Positions 52,554-62,773 of a DNA stretch of 64,000 bases are shown piece after piece. A program made the translations under genes and the position numbers. The notes under the pieces were generated by a model. That model made no database searches. It worked only from the letters and a program-made list of their open reading frames with translations, and had not been told where the DNA came from. Location: contig NZ_CP009245.1 of NCBI RefSeq assembly GCF_001941445.1, positions 2,565,992 to 2,629,991 on the forward strand, in the 5' to 3' direction. Position 1 is the stretch's first letter. The number at the start of each line of letters is the position of its first letter. The DNA is from Corynebacterium aquilae DSM 44791 (GTDB lineage Bacteria; Actinomycetota; Actinomycetes; Mycobacteriales; Mycobacteriaceae).

Positions 52554-54074
52554 TTAGAACAGGCCGGTGGGGCGCTCGCTGTAGGAGACGAGCATGCACT
52601 TGGTCTGGGTGTAGTGACTCATCATCATCTTGTGGGTCTCGCGTCCCAGGCCGGACTCCTTGTAGCCACCGAAGGCGGCGTGTGCCGGGTAGGAGTGGTA
52701 GTTGTTCACCCACACGCGACCGGCCTGGATGGCGCGACCTGCCCGGTAGGCGGTGTTCTGGTCGCGGGTCCACACGCCGGCACCCAGGCCGTATTCGGTG
52801 TCGTTGGCGATCTCCATGGCCTCGTCGAAGTCCTTGAAGGTGGTCACCGCCAAGACGGGGCCGAAGATTTCCTCCCGGAAGCACTGCATGGAGTTGTCAC
52901 CCTTGAGGATGGTCGGCTGGATGTAGTAGCCGCCCTCGAAGCCGTCGATCTTGGCCACGGCACCACCGGTGAGGACCTCTGCACCTTCGGCCGGTCCGGA
53001 GGTGAGGTAGCCGGAGATTTTCTCCATCTGCTCCTCGGAGGCCTGCGCACCCATCATCGTGTCGGTGTCCAGCGGGTCGCCGGTGCGGATGGATTCGACC
53101 TTTTCGACGACCTTCGCGATGAACTCGTCGGCGATGTCTTCGTGGATCAGGGCGCGGGACGGGCAGGTGCACACCTCGCCCTGGTTCAGGGCGAACATGG
53201 CCACACCTTCGACGGCCTTGGCGAGGAATTCGTCATCCTTGTCCATCACGTCCGGGAAGAACACGTTCGGGGACTTGCCGCCGAGCTCCAGGGTGACGGG
53301 GATGATGCGGTCGGCGACGGCCTGGTGGATGAGCTTGCCGACGGCGGTGGAGCCGGTGAAGGCGACCTTCATGATGCGCTTATTGGCGGTGATCGCCGCA
53401 CCGGCTTCGGTGCCGATGCCGTTGACCACGTTGAGCACACCCGCGGGGAGCAGGTCGCCGATCAGGTCGAGCAGGTACAGCACGGAGGCCGGGGTTTGCT
53501 CGGCCGGCTTGAGGATCATGCAGTTACCGGCGGCCAGGGCGGGCGCAATCTTCCACGCCGCCATGAGCAGCGGGAAGTTCCAGGGAATGATGGCTCCGAC
53601 AACGCCAATGGGCTCCTGGAAGTGGTAGGCGACGGTGTACTCGTCGATCTCGGAAATGCCACCTTCCTGGGTGCGGACCACACCGGCAAAGTAGCGGAAC
53701 TGGTCGATGGCCAGCGGGATGTCGGCGGCGAGGGTCTCGCGGACGGCTTTGCCGTTTTCCCAGGTTTCCGCGACGGCCAGCTCTTCGAGGTGCTGTTCCA
53801 TGCGGTCGGCGATCTGCAGCAGGATATTGCCGCGCTTCTGGGCGCTCATCGCACCCCAGGAGGCCTTGGCCTTCTCGGCGGCCTCGACTGCCAGTTCGAC
53901 GTCCGCGGCCTTACCGCGGGCAACCTGGCAGAACACTTCACCGGTAATGGGGGTGATGTTGTCCATGTACTCGCCATCGACGGGGGCGACCCATTGTCCG
54001 CCGATGTAGTTGTCGTAGCGCTCGCGGTAGTTGGCGATTGCGCCTTCGGTGCCGGGACGTGCGTAAACGGTCAT
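52554..54074 (-). CDS. ald: NAD-dependent aldehyde dehydrogenase
   Basis: The protein has 506 residues from ATG 54074 ([22 protein letters not shown]), with AAGGAGC upstream. The frame extends to 54194 without conserved sequence. Catalytic Glu is in [11 protein letters not shown] and catalytic Cys in [23 protein letters not shown] binds NAD. It oxidises acetaldehyde to acetate. The position next to hspR-dnaK matches C. glutamicum ald (cg3096), an ethanol-catabolism gene. Confidence 0.93.
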   Translation of the reverse strand: MTVYARPGTEGAIANYRERYDNYIGGQWVAPVDGEYMDNITPITGEVFCQVARGKAADVELAVEAAEKAKASWGAMSAQKRGNILLQIADRMEQHLEELAVAETWENGKAVRETLAADIPLAIDQFRYFAGVVRTQEGGISEIDEYTVAYHFQEPIGVVGAIIPWNFPLLMAAWKIAPALAAGNCMILKPAEQTPASVLYLLDLIGDLLPAGVLNVVNGIGTEAGAAITANKRIMKVAFTGSTAVGKLIHQAVADRIIPVTLELGGKSPNVFFPDVMDKDDEFLAKAVEGVAMFALNQGEVCTCPSRALIHEDIADEFIAKVVEKVESIRTGDPLDTDTMMGAQASEEQMEKISGYLTSGPAEGAEVLTGGAVAKIDGFEGGYYIQPTILKGDNSMQCFREEIFGPVLAVTTFKDFDEAMEIANDTEYGLGAGVWTRDQNTAYRAGRAIQAGRVWVNNYHSYPAHAAFGGYKESGLGRETHKMMMSHYTQTKCMLVSYSERPTGLF

Positions 54075-54218
54075 GACGCTCCTTGATAAGAAGAGATGTG
54101 GTTCGCGCGGTCTCGTCTTTTCCTTGTGGGACAGATGCGGGAACCTGGGATGTGTCACACCAAAGTAGCCACGTATGGCTGTGACCGCAATCATATTTTT
54201 TGCAGCCCCTTAAACCTT

Positions 54219-54243
54219 GGTTTGCAAACTTCACAAACTTGCA
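54219..54243 (-). promoter_or_regulatory. RamB-like site upstream of ald
   Basis: AAGTTTG(T/C) occurs twice in tandem and the second copy runs into TTTGCAAACC. RamB, a repressor/activator of acetate and ethanol genes in C. glutamicum, is known to bind such AAAGTTTGCAAA-type sequence. It is a plausible match, not a proven site. Confidence 0.4.
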
Positions 54244-54350
54244 GATGTGCGCTGCACCACACATGCATGTGGAGATATGTGAGGCTTCGCGAACTCCACA
54301 CAACCCACCCCCGAGAACTACCCCCACCGCCGCGCTATGGCTGAGGCTTC

Positions 54351-54375
54351 GTTGTACTGCTACCGTTAATACAAC
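54351..54375 (+). promoter_or_regulatory. possible autoregulatory operator of the GntR gene
   Basis: GTTGTA-N13-TACAAC is a perfect dyad 22 bases before the ATG of the GntR gene. YtrA-type regulators often bind such dyads at their own promoter. Confidence 0.4.
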
Positions 54376-54397
54376 AAGCCGTTTTTAGGGAGACACC

Positions 54398-54775
54398 ATG
54401 CCGATCATCGTTGACCCATTCAGCACCACCCCCATCTTCACCCAACTGCACGACAGCATCGTCAAGGCAATCGCCTCCGGCGAGCTCGCCCCGGGCACCA
54501 AACTGAACTCAGTGCGCATGGTCGCCGCGGAATTCGGCATCAACCCGGCCACCGTAAAAAAGGCCTACGACCTACTCCAGGAGGAAGGCGTGGTGGTCAC
54601 CCACCCCCGCGAAGGCACCGTGGTTGCCCGCCCGACCCGCGCCACCGCCGTACAGCGCAAGGCCATTGCCGCCCAGGTAGAGACCGCGCTTGCACTCGGC
54701 AAAGCCCAAGGCATGACCCCCGCCCAGTTGGCCAGCGCCTGCAGCAGCGTGCTGGCATCCTTTAGCGCATCATAG
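54398..54775 (+). CDS. YtrA-type GntR transcription regulator
   Basis: The protein has 125 residues, short as usual for the YtrA subfamily. The winged helix-turn-helix covers residues 8-75, with IFTQLHDSIVKAIASGELAPGTKLNSVR and FGINPATVKKAYDLLQEEGVV. A short C-terminal helical tail replaces a ligand-binding domain. AGGGAG precedes the ATG. The next gene, 13 bases downstream, encodes a membrane protein, a common partner for YtrA regulators. Confidence 0.85.
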   Translation: MPIIVDPFSTTPIFTQLHDSIVKAIASGELAPGTKLNSVRMVAAEFGINPATVKKAYDLLQEEGVVVTHPREGTVVARPTRATAVQRKAIAAQVETALALGKAQGMTPAQLASACSSVLASFSAS

Positions 54776-54788
54776 GCAGACACCCATC

Positions 54789-55895
54789 ATGCTCAGTTTC
54801 GTCCTCATTGCCGAACTATCCCTGCTGACAAGCACCCTCATCCTGCTGATGCTGGGACGCTTTCGACAGCAGCGCACCCCCTACGGGGTCCCCATCCCAA
54901 AATCCAAGGTTGATGATCCCGCTATCGCTGCGGCGGCTCGCCGCTACCGGCTCATCGTCGGCGGCGCCGGGCTGGTGACGTGCGTGGTGGCCGCCATCCC
55001 GCCGGCATCCCACACGGTGTGGCCGTTGCTGCTGGGAAGCTTCGCGCTGTCCATCGCTAGCATCATCGGCTGGAAGCAGGCCGCCAGCCACATCCGCCGG
55101 CAGGGCTGGACCGTGCCTAAACAGGGCATGGTCGGCAACGTCGCCGGCACGAGCCTCAATCAGATCACGCCTGGCACCATTTCCTGGGCGCCTCACATCA
55201 TGGCGCTCGTGGTCATTGTGGCGACCACCTTGATGTTGATTGCCCAGTGGTCACAGATCCCCGACACCTTCGCCACCCACTTTTCCACCTCCGGGGAGCC
55301 TAACGGTTTCACCGATAAGGGCCCTGGGGTGTTTTTCGCCCAGTTTATGGGTTTTGGGGTGACTGCCCTGTCGCTGGGGATGTCGTGGATGCAGACTGCG
55401 GGGCTGGCGTACACGCGCAGCACCAAAGGCGCTAAGGACAGGGCCCGCCTGCAGGCCATGATGCAAGCCAGCGAAAAGGGGTCTGCCTGGTTGATGTGTT
55501 CCTTGTCGGCGCTGGTCGCGGTGTTGGGTTTGGCGCTTGCGCTGCCGGATACCACTCCGCTGCCGCCGGGAAATTCCAACGTGTGGGTTGCCCTGTTCGT
55601 CATTGTTGGCATCATCGGATCCTTGGCCATGGTGGCCTGGATCATGATCTCCGGGGAGCGCTCCGCGGGGTTGGCGGAGCCGGATCTGGATGAGCCGGAT
55701 GAGCAGGTGACTTTTGACCGCACCCCGTATCTGAAGTGGGGATTGTTTTATTACAACCCCGATGATCCGGCCCTGTTTGTGGAAAAGACTATTGGTATGG
55801 GCATTGACTTCAATTACGCCCATTGGCCGGCGAAGGTTTTTGGAGTGGTGATCGTGTGCCTGCTGCTGGCGCCACTGAGCTTGGCGCTGCTGTAG
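54789..55895 (+). CDS. DUF1648-type membrane protein (SdpI-like)
   Basis: The protein has 368 residues and about seven or eight membrane helices. A DUF1648-like motif sits near residue 155-175: IPDTFATHFSTSGEPNGFTDK. The C-terminal WGLFYYNPDDPALFVEKTIGMGIDFNYAHW segment is like the C-terminal DUF5808 unit found in the same proteins. In Bacillus such proteins include SdpI immunity-type proteins, so a role in resistance or envelope stress is a possibility. It is in one operon with the GntR regulator. Confidence 0.75.
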   Translation: MLSFVLIAELSLLTSTLILLMLGRFRQQRTPYGVPIPKSKVDDPAIAAAARRYRLIVGGAGLVTCVVAAIPPASHTVWPLLLGSFALSIASIIGWKQAASHIRRQGWTVPKQGMVGNVAGTSLNQITPGTISWAPHIMALVVIVATTLMLIAQWSQIPDTFATHFSTSGEPNGFTDKGPGVFFAQFMGFGVTALSLGMSWMQTAGLAYTRSTKGAKDRARLQAMMQASEKGSAWLMCSLSALVAVLGLALALPDTTPLPPGNSNVWVALFVIVGIIGSLAMVAWIMISGERSAGLAEPDLDEPDEQVTFDRTPYLKWGLFYYNPDDPALFVEKTIGMGIDFNYAHWPAKVFGVVIVCLLLAPLSLALL

Positions 55896-55945
55896 ACGAA
55901 TGCAGTGCGTGCCCGCTGGGTGCGAAAGACAGCTGATATGCAAAA

Positions 55946-55986
55946 CAAGTGGGGTGTGCTCGTGGTGTTCGAGCACACCCCACTTG
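55946..55986. terminator. 17-bp stem between the DUF1648 gene and hspR
   Basis: CAAGTGGGGTGTGCTCG and CGAGCACACCCCACTTG form a perfect stem with a 7-base loop between convergent genes. It lacks a strong T-run, but can act on either strand. Confidence 0.75.
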
Positions 55987-56017
55987 TGCGTGTTGGGGCC
56001 GTGTTAGCTGCGTTTGG

Positions 56018-56431
56018 TTAGTTGCTGCCTCGTTTGCGGGCGGGGCGTTTTTCCCACATCACCACGGCGGTGGAGCGGGGCACGTGGACGAGCTCGCCGC
56101 GGGGCCTTGTGGAGGTGGCGCGCAGGTGCTCGTTTTCTTCCCGCAGTTGCTGGTTGGCGCGGCGCAGCCGTTCGTTTTCGGCTTTGAGGTGCAAGATCTC
56201 TTTGATGCCTGCGAGGTTGACGCCTTCGTCTTGGCTGAGCCGCTGGATGGTGCGTAGCGTTTCGACGTCGCTGCGGGAGTATCGGCGGCCACCGCCGCGG
56301 GTGCGTTGCGGGGTGACCAAGCCGATGCGGTCGTAGGTGCGCAGGGTTTGCGCGTGCATGCCGGATAGCTCAGCCGCCACGGAGATGACGTACACCTCGG
56401 TGTTGTCCGTGTTGTCGGTGTTTTCAGCCAT
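56018..56431 (-). CDS. hspR: HspR heat-shock repressor
   Basis: The protein has 137 residues. A MerR-type DNA-binding head (VYVISVAAELSGMHAQTLRTYDRIGLVTPQRTRGGGRRYS) is followed by a coiled coil LKAENERLRRANQQLREENEHL. HspR binds HAIR operators and represses the dnaK operon and clpB, with DnaK as a co-repressor in relatives. It is the last gene of the operon, which fits autoregulation. HAIR sites are found upstream of dnaK and clpB in this window. Confidence 0.93.
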   Translation of the reverse strand: MAENTDNTDNTEVYVISVAAELSGMHAQTLRTYDRIGLVTPQRTRGGGRRYSRSDVETLRTIQRLSQDEGVNLAGIKEILHLKAENERLRRANQQLREENEHLRATSTRPRGELVHVPRSTAVVMWEKRPARKRGSN

Positions 56432-56462
56432 GGTTTTTCTTCATCTCCTTTCACGCGCTGGG

Positions 56463-57644
56463 TTAGTCGTTGCCGGCCCAGTCGGCGCGGGGGTCGAAAC
56501 CGGAGTCTTTTTCCGCCTGCGCATAAGTGCGCAGTGCGCTGGTGGCTGCGGCGTCGAGGTTGGTGGGCACTTTGACTTCCACGGTGACTAGCAGGTCGCC
56601 TTTGGATCCGTCGCGCTTTTCCACGCCCCGGCCGCGGACCCGCAGGGTGCGACCGTTGGGGGTGCCGGCGGGCACCTTGACGCGCACTGGGGTTCCCAGG
56701 GTCGGCACGGTGATGGTGCCGCCCAGGGATAGTTCGCCGAAGGACACCGGGACGGTGACTGCGAGGTCGTTGCCGTCGCGGGTGAAGATCTTGTCCGGGG
56801 TGACGTGCACGGTGACGAACAGGTCGCCGGATGGTTTGCCGTTGGGGCCTGCCTCACCTTGGCCGGCAAGCCGGACTTTTTGGCCGTCGATGACTCCGGC
56901 GGGGATTTTCACGCGAATGCTGCGGGTTTTGTGGATGGTGCCGCGCCCGGCGCAGTCGCCACAGGGGTCGGTGATGATGGACCCGGAGCCGTGGCATTTG
57001 TCGCAGGGGGCGCTGAATCCGAAGGCACCTTTGTTTTCACTGGTAAACCCGGAGCCGTTGCATTTGTCGCAGCGGGTGGGCTGCCCGGAGGCGCTGCCAG
57101 ATCCGTGGCAGGTTGCGCACGGTGCGTCGCCGGTTAGTTGAATCGGGATCGTCGTCCCTTTGGTGGCTTCCCGAAAGTCGAGCGTGATGTCGGCTTCCAC
57201 GTCCGCGCCCCGCGAGGGTTGTGCTTGGCGGCCAGTAGTGCCGCCGCGGTTGAAAAGACCACCGAAGATGTCACCAAGAGAGCCGTCCGCGCTAAATCCT
57301 CCGCTTTGCCCGAAGATGTCCGAGATGTCGAAGTCTTGCGTGCTCGTCCGAAACCCGCCGGGAAAGCCGGCGCCTCCTGCCTGACCGAATCCGCCCATGC
57401 GCCCGGAGGCGAGCATGGCTTTGAGTTGGTCGTATTCTTTGCGCTTGGCTTCGTCGCCGATGACGTCGTAGGCTTCGGCGGCGCGTTTGAAGCGGTCCTC
57501 GGCTTTTTTATCCCCGGGGTTTTTATCGGGGTGATTGTCGCGGGCTAATTTGCGGTAGGCGCGTTTAATGTCGTCGTGGCTGGCGGACTTAGAGACACCC
57601 AGGTCCGCGTAATAGTCTTTGTCTGCCCATTCGCTTTTGTTCAC
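56463..57644 (-). CDS. dnaJ: chaperone DnaJ
   Basis: The protein has 393 residues from a GTG at 57644, preceded by GGAAGGAGG. The J domain (about 10-75) has the HPD in RDNHPDKN. A Gly/Phe-rich linker and four CxxCxGxG zinc repeats follow: [24 protein letters not shown] and CGDCAGRG. The C-terminal substrate-binding region follows. It stimulates the DnaK ATPase and delivers unfolded proteins. A hairpin in the 157-base gap from grpE may change its level relative to dnaK and grpE. Confidence 0.95.
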   Translation of the reverse strand: MNKSEWADKDYYADLGVSKSASHDDIKRAYRKLARDNHPDKNPGDKKAEDRFKRAAEAYDVIGDEAKRKEYDQLKAMLASGRMGGFGQAGGAGFPGGFRTSTQDFDISDIFGQSGGFSADGSLGDIFGGLFNRGGTTGRQAQPSRGADVEADITLDFREATKGTTIPIQLTGDAPCATCHGSGSASGQPTRCDKCNGSGFTSENKGAFGFSAPCDKCHGSGSIITDPCGDCAGRGTIHKTRSIRVKIPAGVIDGQKVRLAGQGEAGPNGKPSGDLFVTVHVTPDKIFTRDGNDLAVTVPVSFGELSLGGTITVPTLGTPVRVKVPAGTPNGRTLRVRGRGVEKRDGSKGDLLVTVEVKVPTNLDAAATSALRTYAQAEKDSGFDPRADWAGND

Positions 57645-57744
57645 TGGGCGTCCTCCTTCCGGCGTATGACCGGTTGTTTGTTGCTAAATATTTTGTCTTG
57701 TTAGTGGTTTTTAGTGGTTGTTAATAACTAAAGCTAAGGGGAGC

Positions 57745-57785
57745 AAACGGGCCGGCGGGGCAGCGGGTGCCTCGCCGGCCCGTTT
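57745..57785 (-). terminator. GC-rich hairpin between grpE and dnaJ
   Basis: AAACGGGCCGGCG and CGCCGGCCCGTTT form a perfect 13-bp stem. Only three T residues follow on the minus strand, so it may be a partial terminator or an RNA-processing signal within the operon. Confidence 0.5.
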
Positions 57786-57801
57786 GTTCTTCGGTGATGG
57801 T

Positions 57802-58383
57802 TTATTCTGCCGGGTCGGAGATCATCACCATGGCGGTGCGCAGGATGCGCTCGCCGTGGGCGTAGCCCTGGCGCATGACGAGGCCGAGGACCTTGTCATC
57901 GCCGGTGGAGGTGTCCTGGACGGCTTCGTGCCGTTCGGGGTCGAATGCTTCTCCGGCTTCGCCGAAGGGTTGCACCCCGAACTTGGTCAACACTGCGTGC
58001 AGTTTGTCGTTGACGCTTTTCAGTGGGCCTTCCAGGTCGCCGTGCTGGGCGGCCAACCCCAGATCGTCGAGGATGGGGAGCAGTTCGGTGAGCACGGAGC
58101 CTTTGGCGGTGTCGATGACTGCTGCGCGGTCGCGCTCGGTGCGCCGGCGGAAGTTGGCGTACTCGGCGGTTACTCGCTGCAGGTCTTCGGTGCGCTCTGC
58201 CAGTTGGGCTTCGATGTCATCGTTTGCTGCTGGCTCGGCGGACTGTGCTGCTTCTGCTTCGGCTGCGTCGGTGGTGGTTTCGGCGTCAGCGTCGGCGGGA
58301 GTAGCTTCCTGCTGCTGGCTGTCCTCGAAGACCTCGGCTGCCTCGTCGGGGGTTGGTGCCTGTTCCTCGGGGTTGGTCGTCAT
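57802..58383 (-). CDS. grpE: nucleotide exchange factor GrpE
   Basis: The protein has 193 residues. An acidic Ala/Glu-rich N-terminus of about 80 residues is followed by the coiled coil and the GrpE core ([37 protein letters not shown]). It releases ADP from DnaK. Its ATG lies only three bases after the dnaK stop, so it is in the same transcript. Confidence 0.94.
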   Translation of the reverse strand: MTTNPEEQAPTPDEAAEVFEDSQQQEATPADADAETTTDAAEAEAAQSAEPAANDDIEAQLAERTEDLQRVTAEYANFRRRTERDRAAVIDTAKGSVLTELLPILDDLGLAAQHGDLEGPLKSVNDKLHAVLTKFGVQPFGEAGEAFDPERHEAVQDTSTGDDKVLGLVMRQGYAHGERILRTAMVMISDPAE

Positions 58384-58386
58384 GGT

Positions 58387-60216
<1,830 letters not shown>

Positions 60217-60261
60217 GATGTGGTCTCCTTAAAAGTTGATTTTTATTGTTGTTGAGATGAA

Positions 60262-60282
60262 GTTGCGTGAACCCCACTCAAC
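60262..60282. promoter_or_regulatory. degenerate HAIR site close to dnaK
   Basis: GTTGCGT-N7-ACTCAAC matches the HAIR layout with a perfect right core and one core mismatch on the left. It lies about 50 bases before the dnaK start. Confidence 0.5.
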
Positions 60283-60306
60283 ACTGGCGACCACTCTAGC
60301 AGTCGC

Positions 60307-60327
60307 CTTGAGTGTGGGCCACTCAAG
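60307..60327. promoter_or_regulatory. perfect HAIR operator of dnaK
   Basis: CTTGAGT-N7-ACTCAAG matches the HspR consensus exactly. It lies just downstream of the SigH-like -10. Confidence 0.9.
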
Positions 60328-60339
60328 CTTTCTACTTGA

Positions 60340-60369
60340 CTTAACTACAGCCCACCCAAAGTTGTTCCC
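60340..60369 (-). promoter_or_regulatory. SigH-type promoter of dnaK
   Basis: On the minus strand GGGAAC (60369-60364), an 18-base spacer and GTTAAG (60345-60340) match the SigH consensus GGAA(T/C)A-N16-18-GTT. HAIR sites flank it on both sides. Confidence 0.6.
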
Positions 60370-60381
60370 ACCCGACTCAAC
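60361..60381. promoter_or_regulatory. third, weak HAIR-like site
   Basis: GTTGTTC-N7-ACTCAAC has a good right half but a poor left half, and overlaps the SigH-like -35. It may be a weak or relic site. Confidence 0.35.
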
Positions 60382-60568
60382 TTTTTTAATATGAGCTACA
60401 TCACATAGCCTTGACCTGCAAAAACACGCCACCCCACGCAAAAAACATCGCATCCGCCCCCACGCCCCCACACCACTGACCTACAACACTGACCCCCAAC
60501 ACGCCCCACAAAACACCACCCGACAGCCGACACAGCTCCCCCAAAAAGATAAGGACTAGTGGCCAACA

Positions 60569-60597
60569 AGGAATCAACGAGGAATCAACGAGGAATA
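60569..60597. repeat. 11-base tandem repeat
   Basis: AGGAATCAACG occurs twice in tandem followed by a partial third copy (AGGAATA), directly before the PspC stop. No function is apparent. Confidence 0.6.
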
Positions 60598-60598
60598 C

Positions 60599-60835
60599 CT
60601 AGCCGCGAGGAATGACCGCCCACAGCACCGCATACAACAACACCTGCGCCCCGGGAAGAACCAAGGAGGCCACAAAAAGCACCCGCAGCAAGGTGACATT
60701 GATGTTGTAGGTGCGCCCCAGCCCGGCGCACACCCCAGCGATCATCTTGTTTTTCGTATCGCGCGTCAGCCGCGCCGCATGCGGGTGCGAGATGCTGACA
60801 TATCCGTTATCTGCGGGGTACCCATGAGACTTCAT
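60599..60835 (-). CDS. PspC-domain small membrane protein
   Basis: The protein has 78 residues from ATG 60835 (MKSHGYPADNG). The PspC core is present: LTRDTKNKMIAGVCAGLGRTYNINVTLLRVLFVASLVLPGAQVLLYAVLW, with two hydrophobic segments. PspC proteins sense membrane stress. Only the domain is present, without the extra parts of larger PspC proteins. A degenerate paralogue lies directly upstream at 60936-61150. Confidence 0.8.
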   Translation of the reverse strand: MKSHGYPADNGYVSISHPHAARLTRDTKNKMIAGVCAGLGRTYNINVTLLRVLFVASLVLPGAQVLLYAVLWAVIPRG

Positions 60836-60935
60836 AGCTTCACTGTAAAAGAGCCACACCCTCCCCCACAGCAAAACCCGGCCCCGGCATCACCACAAGG
60901 GCGACACCGGGGCCTGGAAATCTTTTCGGGGAACC

Positions 60936-61150
60936 TTAATCGGCCGGCATGATCATCCACAAAATGAGGTACAGCAAGATCTGAGGGCCCGGCAGGAGAC
61001 AGGAAGCGACAAAAGCAAGCCGCACCAAGTGCACATTGAGACCATAAGTGCGGGCAATACCGGCACAGACACCGAAGAACCAGCCATTGGCGACATCGCG
61101 GCGCAGGCGGGGCCGAAGTTGGAGGGATTGAAATCATTGTTGTTGCTCAT
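60936..61150 (-). pseudogene. frameshifted PspC paralogue
   Basis: An ATG at 61150 with GGTGGA upstream opens MSNNNDFNPSNFGP. The PspC sequence continues in another frame: RLRRDVANGWFFGVCAGIAR, then TYGLNVHLVRLAFVASCLLPG, ending WMIMPAD at TAA 60936. The two frames are offset by one base near a CCCC run at about 61114-61117. The region spans 215 bases, two more than a multiple of three, and the PspC frame has an upstream TGA and no start codon. It looks like a one-base deletion in a PspC gene, or a sequencing error. It is paralogous to the intact copy next door. Confidence 0.75.
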
Positions 61151-61445
61151 GGTGTCCACCGTATTCCCCCGAGCGGGTGTCGCGCATCAGGGATTGCCCT
61201 GAAAAACTCCACTTTTACCCTCATCTCCCCTACTTCCCTGCGCCGACGGCGGGTTGGAAGACTTGTGAAACGCAGTGGCACACATTGTTAAAAAGGCGCG
61301 CACTTGGGTAGTGTTGTCGCGAACCTTGTCGGCGCCACCAGGAGTTTTCCTGAGAATTCGCCGAGTTTAGCGGTCTTTGCTCAGCAAAGCCCGCTGGAGG
61401 TTTCGCATTACATCCCTTTTAAGCAAGAGGACTTCACTGAACACT

Positions 61446-62672
61446 ATGACGTCTCAATCACCGTCCGACGGGACCGTTGAGAAGCTCGATCGCGCCAGCA
61501 TTATTGGTCGCGATGGTCGCTGGCTCGCGTCCTGGGCGCTGCGCTTCATCATCCTTGCCATCGCTGGCTACATCGCGTTTTTGGGGCTCGGCAAAGTGTG
61601 GAGCGGCCTGCTTCCCATCCTGTTGGCCATCTTGTTCTGCACCGTCCTGTGGCCGCCAGTGCGCTGGCTGCGGGAGCACAAGTTCCCCCCAGCCTTGGCT
61701 GTACTGACCACCATCCTGGGTGTCTTCGCAGCCTTCGGCGGAATTTTCTCCGCCATGGCCCCGTCGGTTGCTGACCAGTCAAAGGAGCTGTACGAAAAGG
61801 CTTTCGTCGGCGTCGATCAGCTGCAGTCCTGGATCCAGGGCCCGCCGCTAAACATCCGCACCGAGCAGGTCAACAACGCTCTCGACCAGCTCATCGTGCG
61901 ACTCAAGAGCTCCTCTTCCGACCTGGCATCCGGAGTTGTCGCCGGCGTGTCCACCGCCTCCGAGGTTGTCGTCACCGGTGTTATCGCACTGGTGCTGTCC
62001 TTCTTCTTCCTCAAAGACGGCCCGAAGTTCCTGCCGTGGGTGCGCCGCGTCAGCGGCCCGACCTGGGGCTGGCACCTCACCGAGGTCCTCACCCGCACCT
62101 GGAACACCCTCGCCGGATTCATCCGCGCCCAGGCCGCCGTGTCGCTGGTGGATGCCATCTTCATCGGCATCGGCCTGGTGCTGATGAAGGTGCCGCTCGC
62201 ACTGGTGCTGACCGTGCTGACCTTCTTCGCCGGATTCATCCCGATCATCGGCGCAATCTCCGCGGGCGCAATCAGTGTGCTCATCGCACTGGTATCCAAC
62301 GGCCCCACCACCGCCATCGGCGTGCTGATCCTGATCATCGCCGTGCAGCAGCTGGAAAGCCACATCCTGTCCCCCATCCTGCAGTCCAAGGCCATGGATC
62401 TGCACCCGGTGATCGTGCTGCTATCCGTCACCGTTGGTGGCACCTTGTTCGGCATCATCGGCGCCTTCCTGGCGGTGCCCGTCGCCGCCACCCTGGCCGT
62501 ATGGCTGCGCTACCACGGCGACCTGGTCTCCCTGCGCGCAGGAGAAAAAACCCTCGAGGACATCGAGGTGGCCACCAAAAATGGTTCCCACAAGCACGGC
62601 GACAGCGCCGAAGGTTTGGAAGCGGTGAAATCCAAGCTGCGCTCCATTAGCCGGATGGAAAAGAAGTCTTAA
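61446..62672 (+). CDS. AI-2E family transporter
   Basis: The protein has 408 residues from ATG 61446 (MTSQSPSDGTVEKL); the frame starts earlier at 61377 without conserved sequence. About eight membrane helices are predicted. Family marks include FLGLGKVWSGLLPILLAILFC, VLSFFFLKDGPKFLPWV, FFAGFIPIIGAISAGAI, QQLESHILSPILQSKAMDLHPVIVLLSV and GTLFGIIGAFLAVPVAATL. Members include Na+/H+ antiporters and autoinducer-2 exporters, and the substrate here is unknown. A strong terminator follows. Confidence 0.88.
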   Translation: MTSQSPSDGTVEKLDRASIIGRDGRWLASWALRFIILAIAGYIAFLGLGKVWSGLLPILLAILFCTVLWPPVRWLREHKFPPALAVLTTILGVFAAFGGIFSAMAPSVADQSKELYEKAFVGVDQLQSWIQGPPLNIRTEQVNNALDQLIVRLKSSSSDLASGVVAGVSTASEVVVTGVIALVLSFFFLKDGPKFLPWVRRVSGPTWGWHLTEVLTRTWNTLAGFIRAQAAVSLVDAIFIGIGLVLMKVPLALVLTVLTFFAGFIPIIGAISAGAISVLIALVSNGPTTAIGVLILIIAVQQLESHILSPILQSKAMDLHPVIVLLSVTVGGTLFGIIGAFLAVPVAATLAVWLRYHGDLVSLRAGEKTLEDIEVATKNGSHKHGDSAEGLEAVKSKLRSISRMEKKS

Positions 62673-62699
62673 AAACACTTCCGCTCTGCCCGCTTAGGC

Positions 62700-62735
62700 A
62701 ATCCCGTCGCACCCCGGTGCGGCGGGATTTTTTTA
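62700..62735 (+). terminator. rho-independent terminator of the AI-2E family gene
   Basis: AATCCCGTCGCACC and GGTGCGGCGGGATT pair with one G-T type mismatch around a CC loop, followed by TTTTTT. Confidence 0.88.
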
Positions 62736-62773
62736 GGGCTGGCTTCATTGAGGGGTTTATGCACTCTAGCCAT

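Larger units (their letters stand above)
54075..54397. other. divergent promoter region between ald and the GntR gene
   Basis: This 323-base region holds no gene. Between 54219 and 54243 on the minus strand, AAGTTTGTG-AAGTTTGCA forms a 9-base direct repeat ending in TTTGCAAA, like the RamB site reported in C. glutamicum. CACATGCATGTG (54260-54271) is a perfect 12-base palindrome. The right end holds a GTTGTA/TACAAC dyad before the regulator gene. Confidence 0.5.
60217..60598. other. dnaK promoter region and intergenic stretch
   Basis: The first 165 bases hold HAIR sites and the SigH-type promoter of dnaK. From about 60400 to 60598 is a C/A-rich stretch without a gene, which contains an 11-base tandem repeat just before the PspC stop. 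No other gene was seen. Confidence 0.5.
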
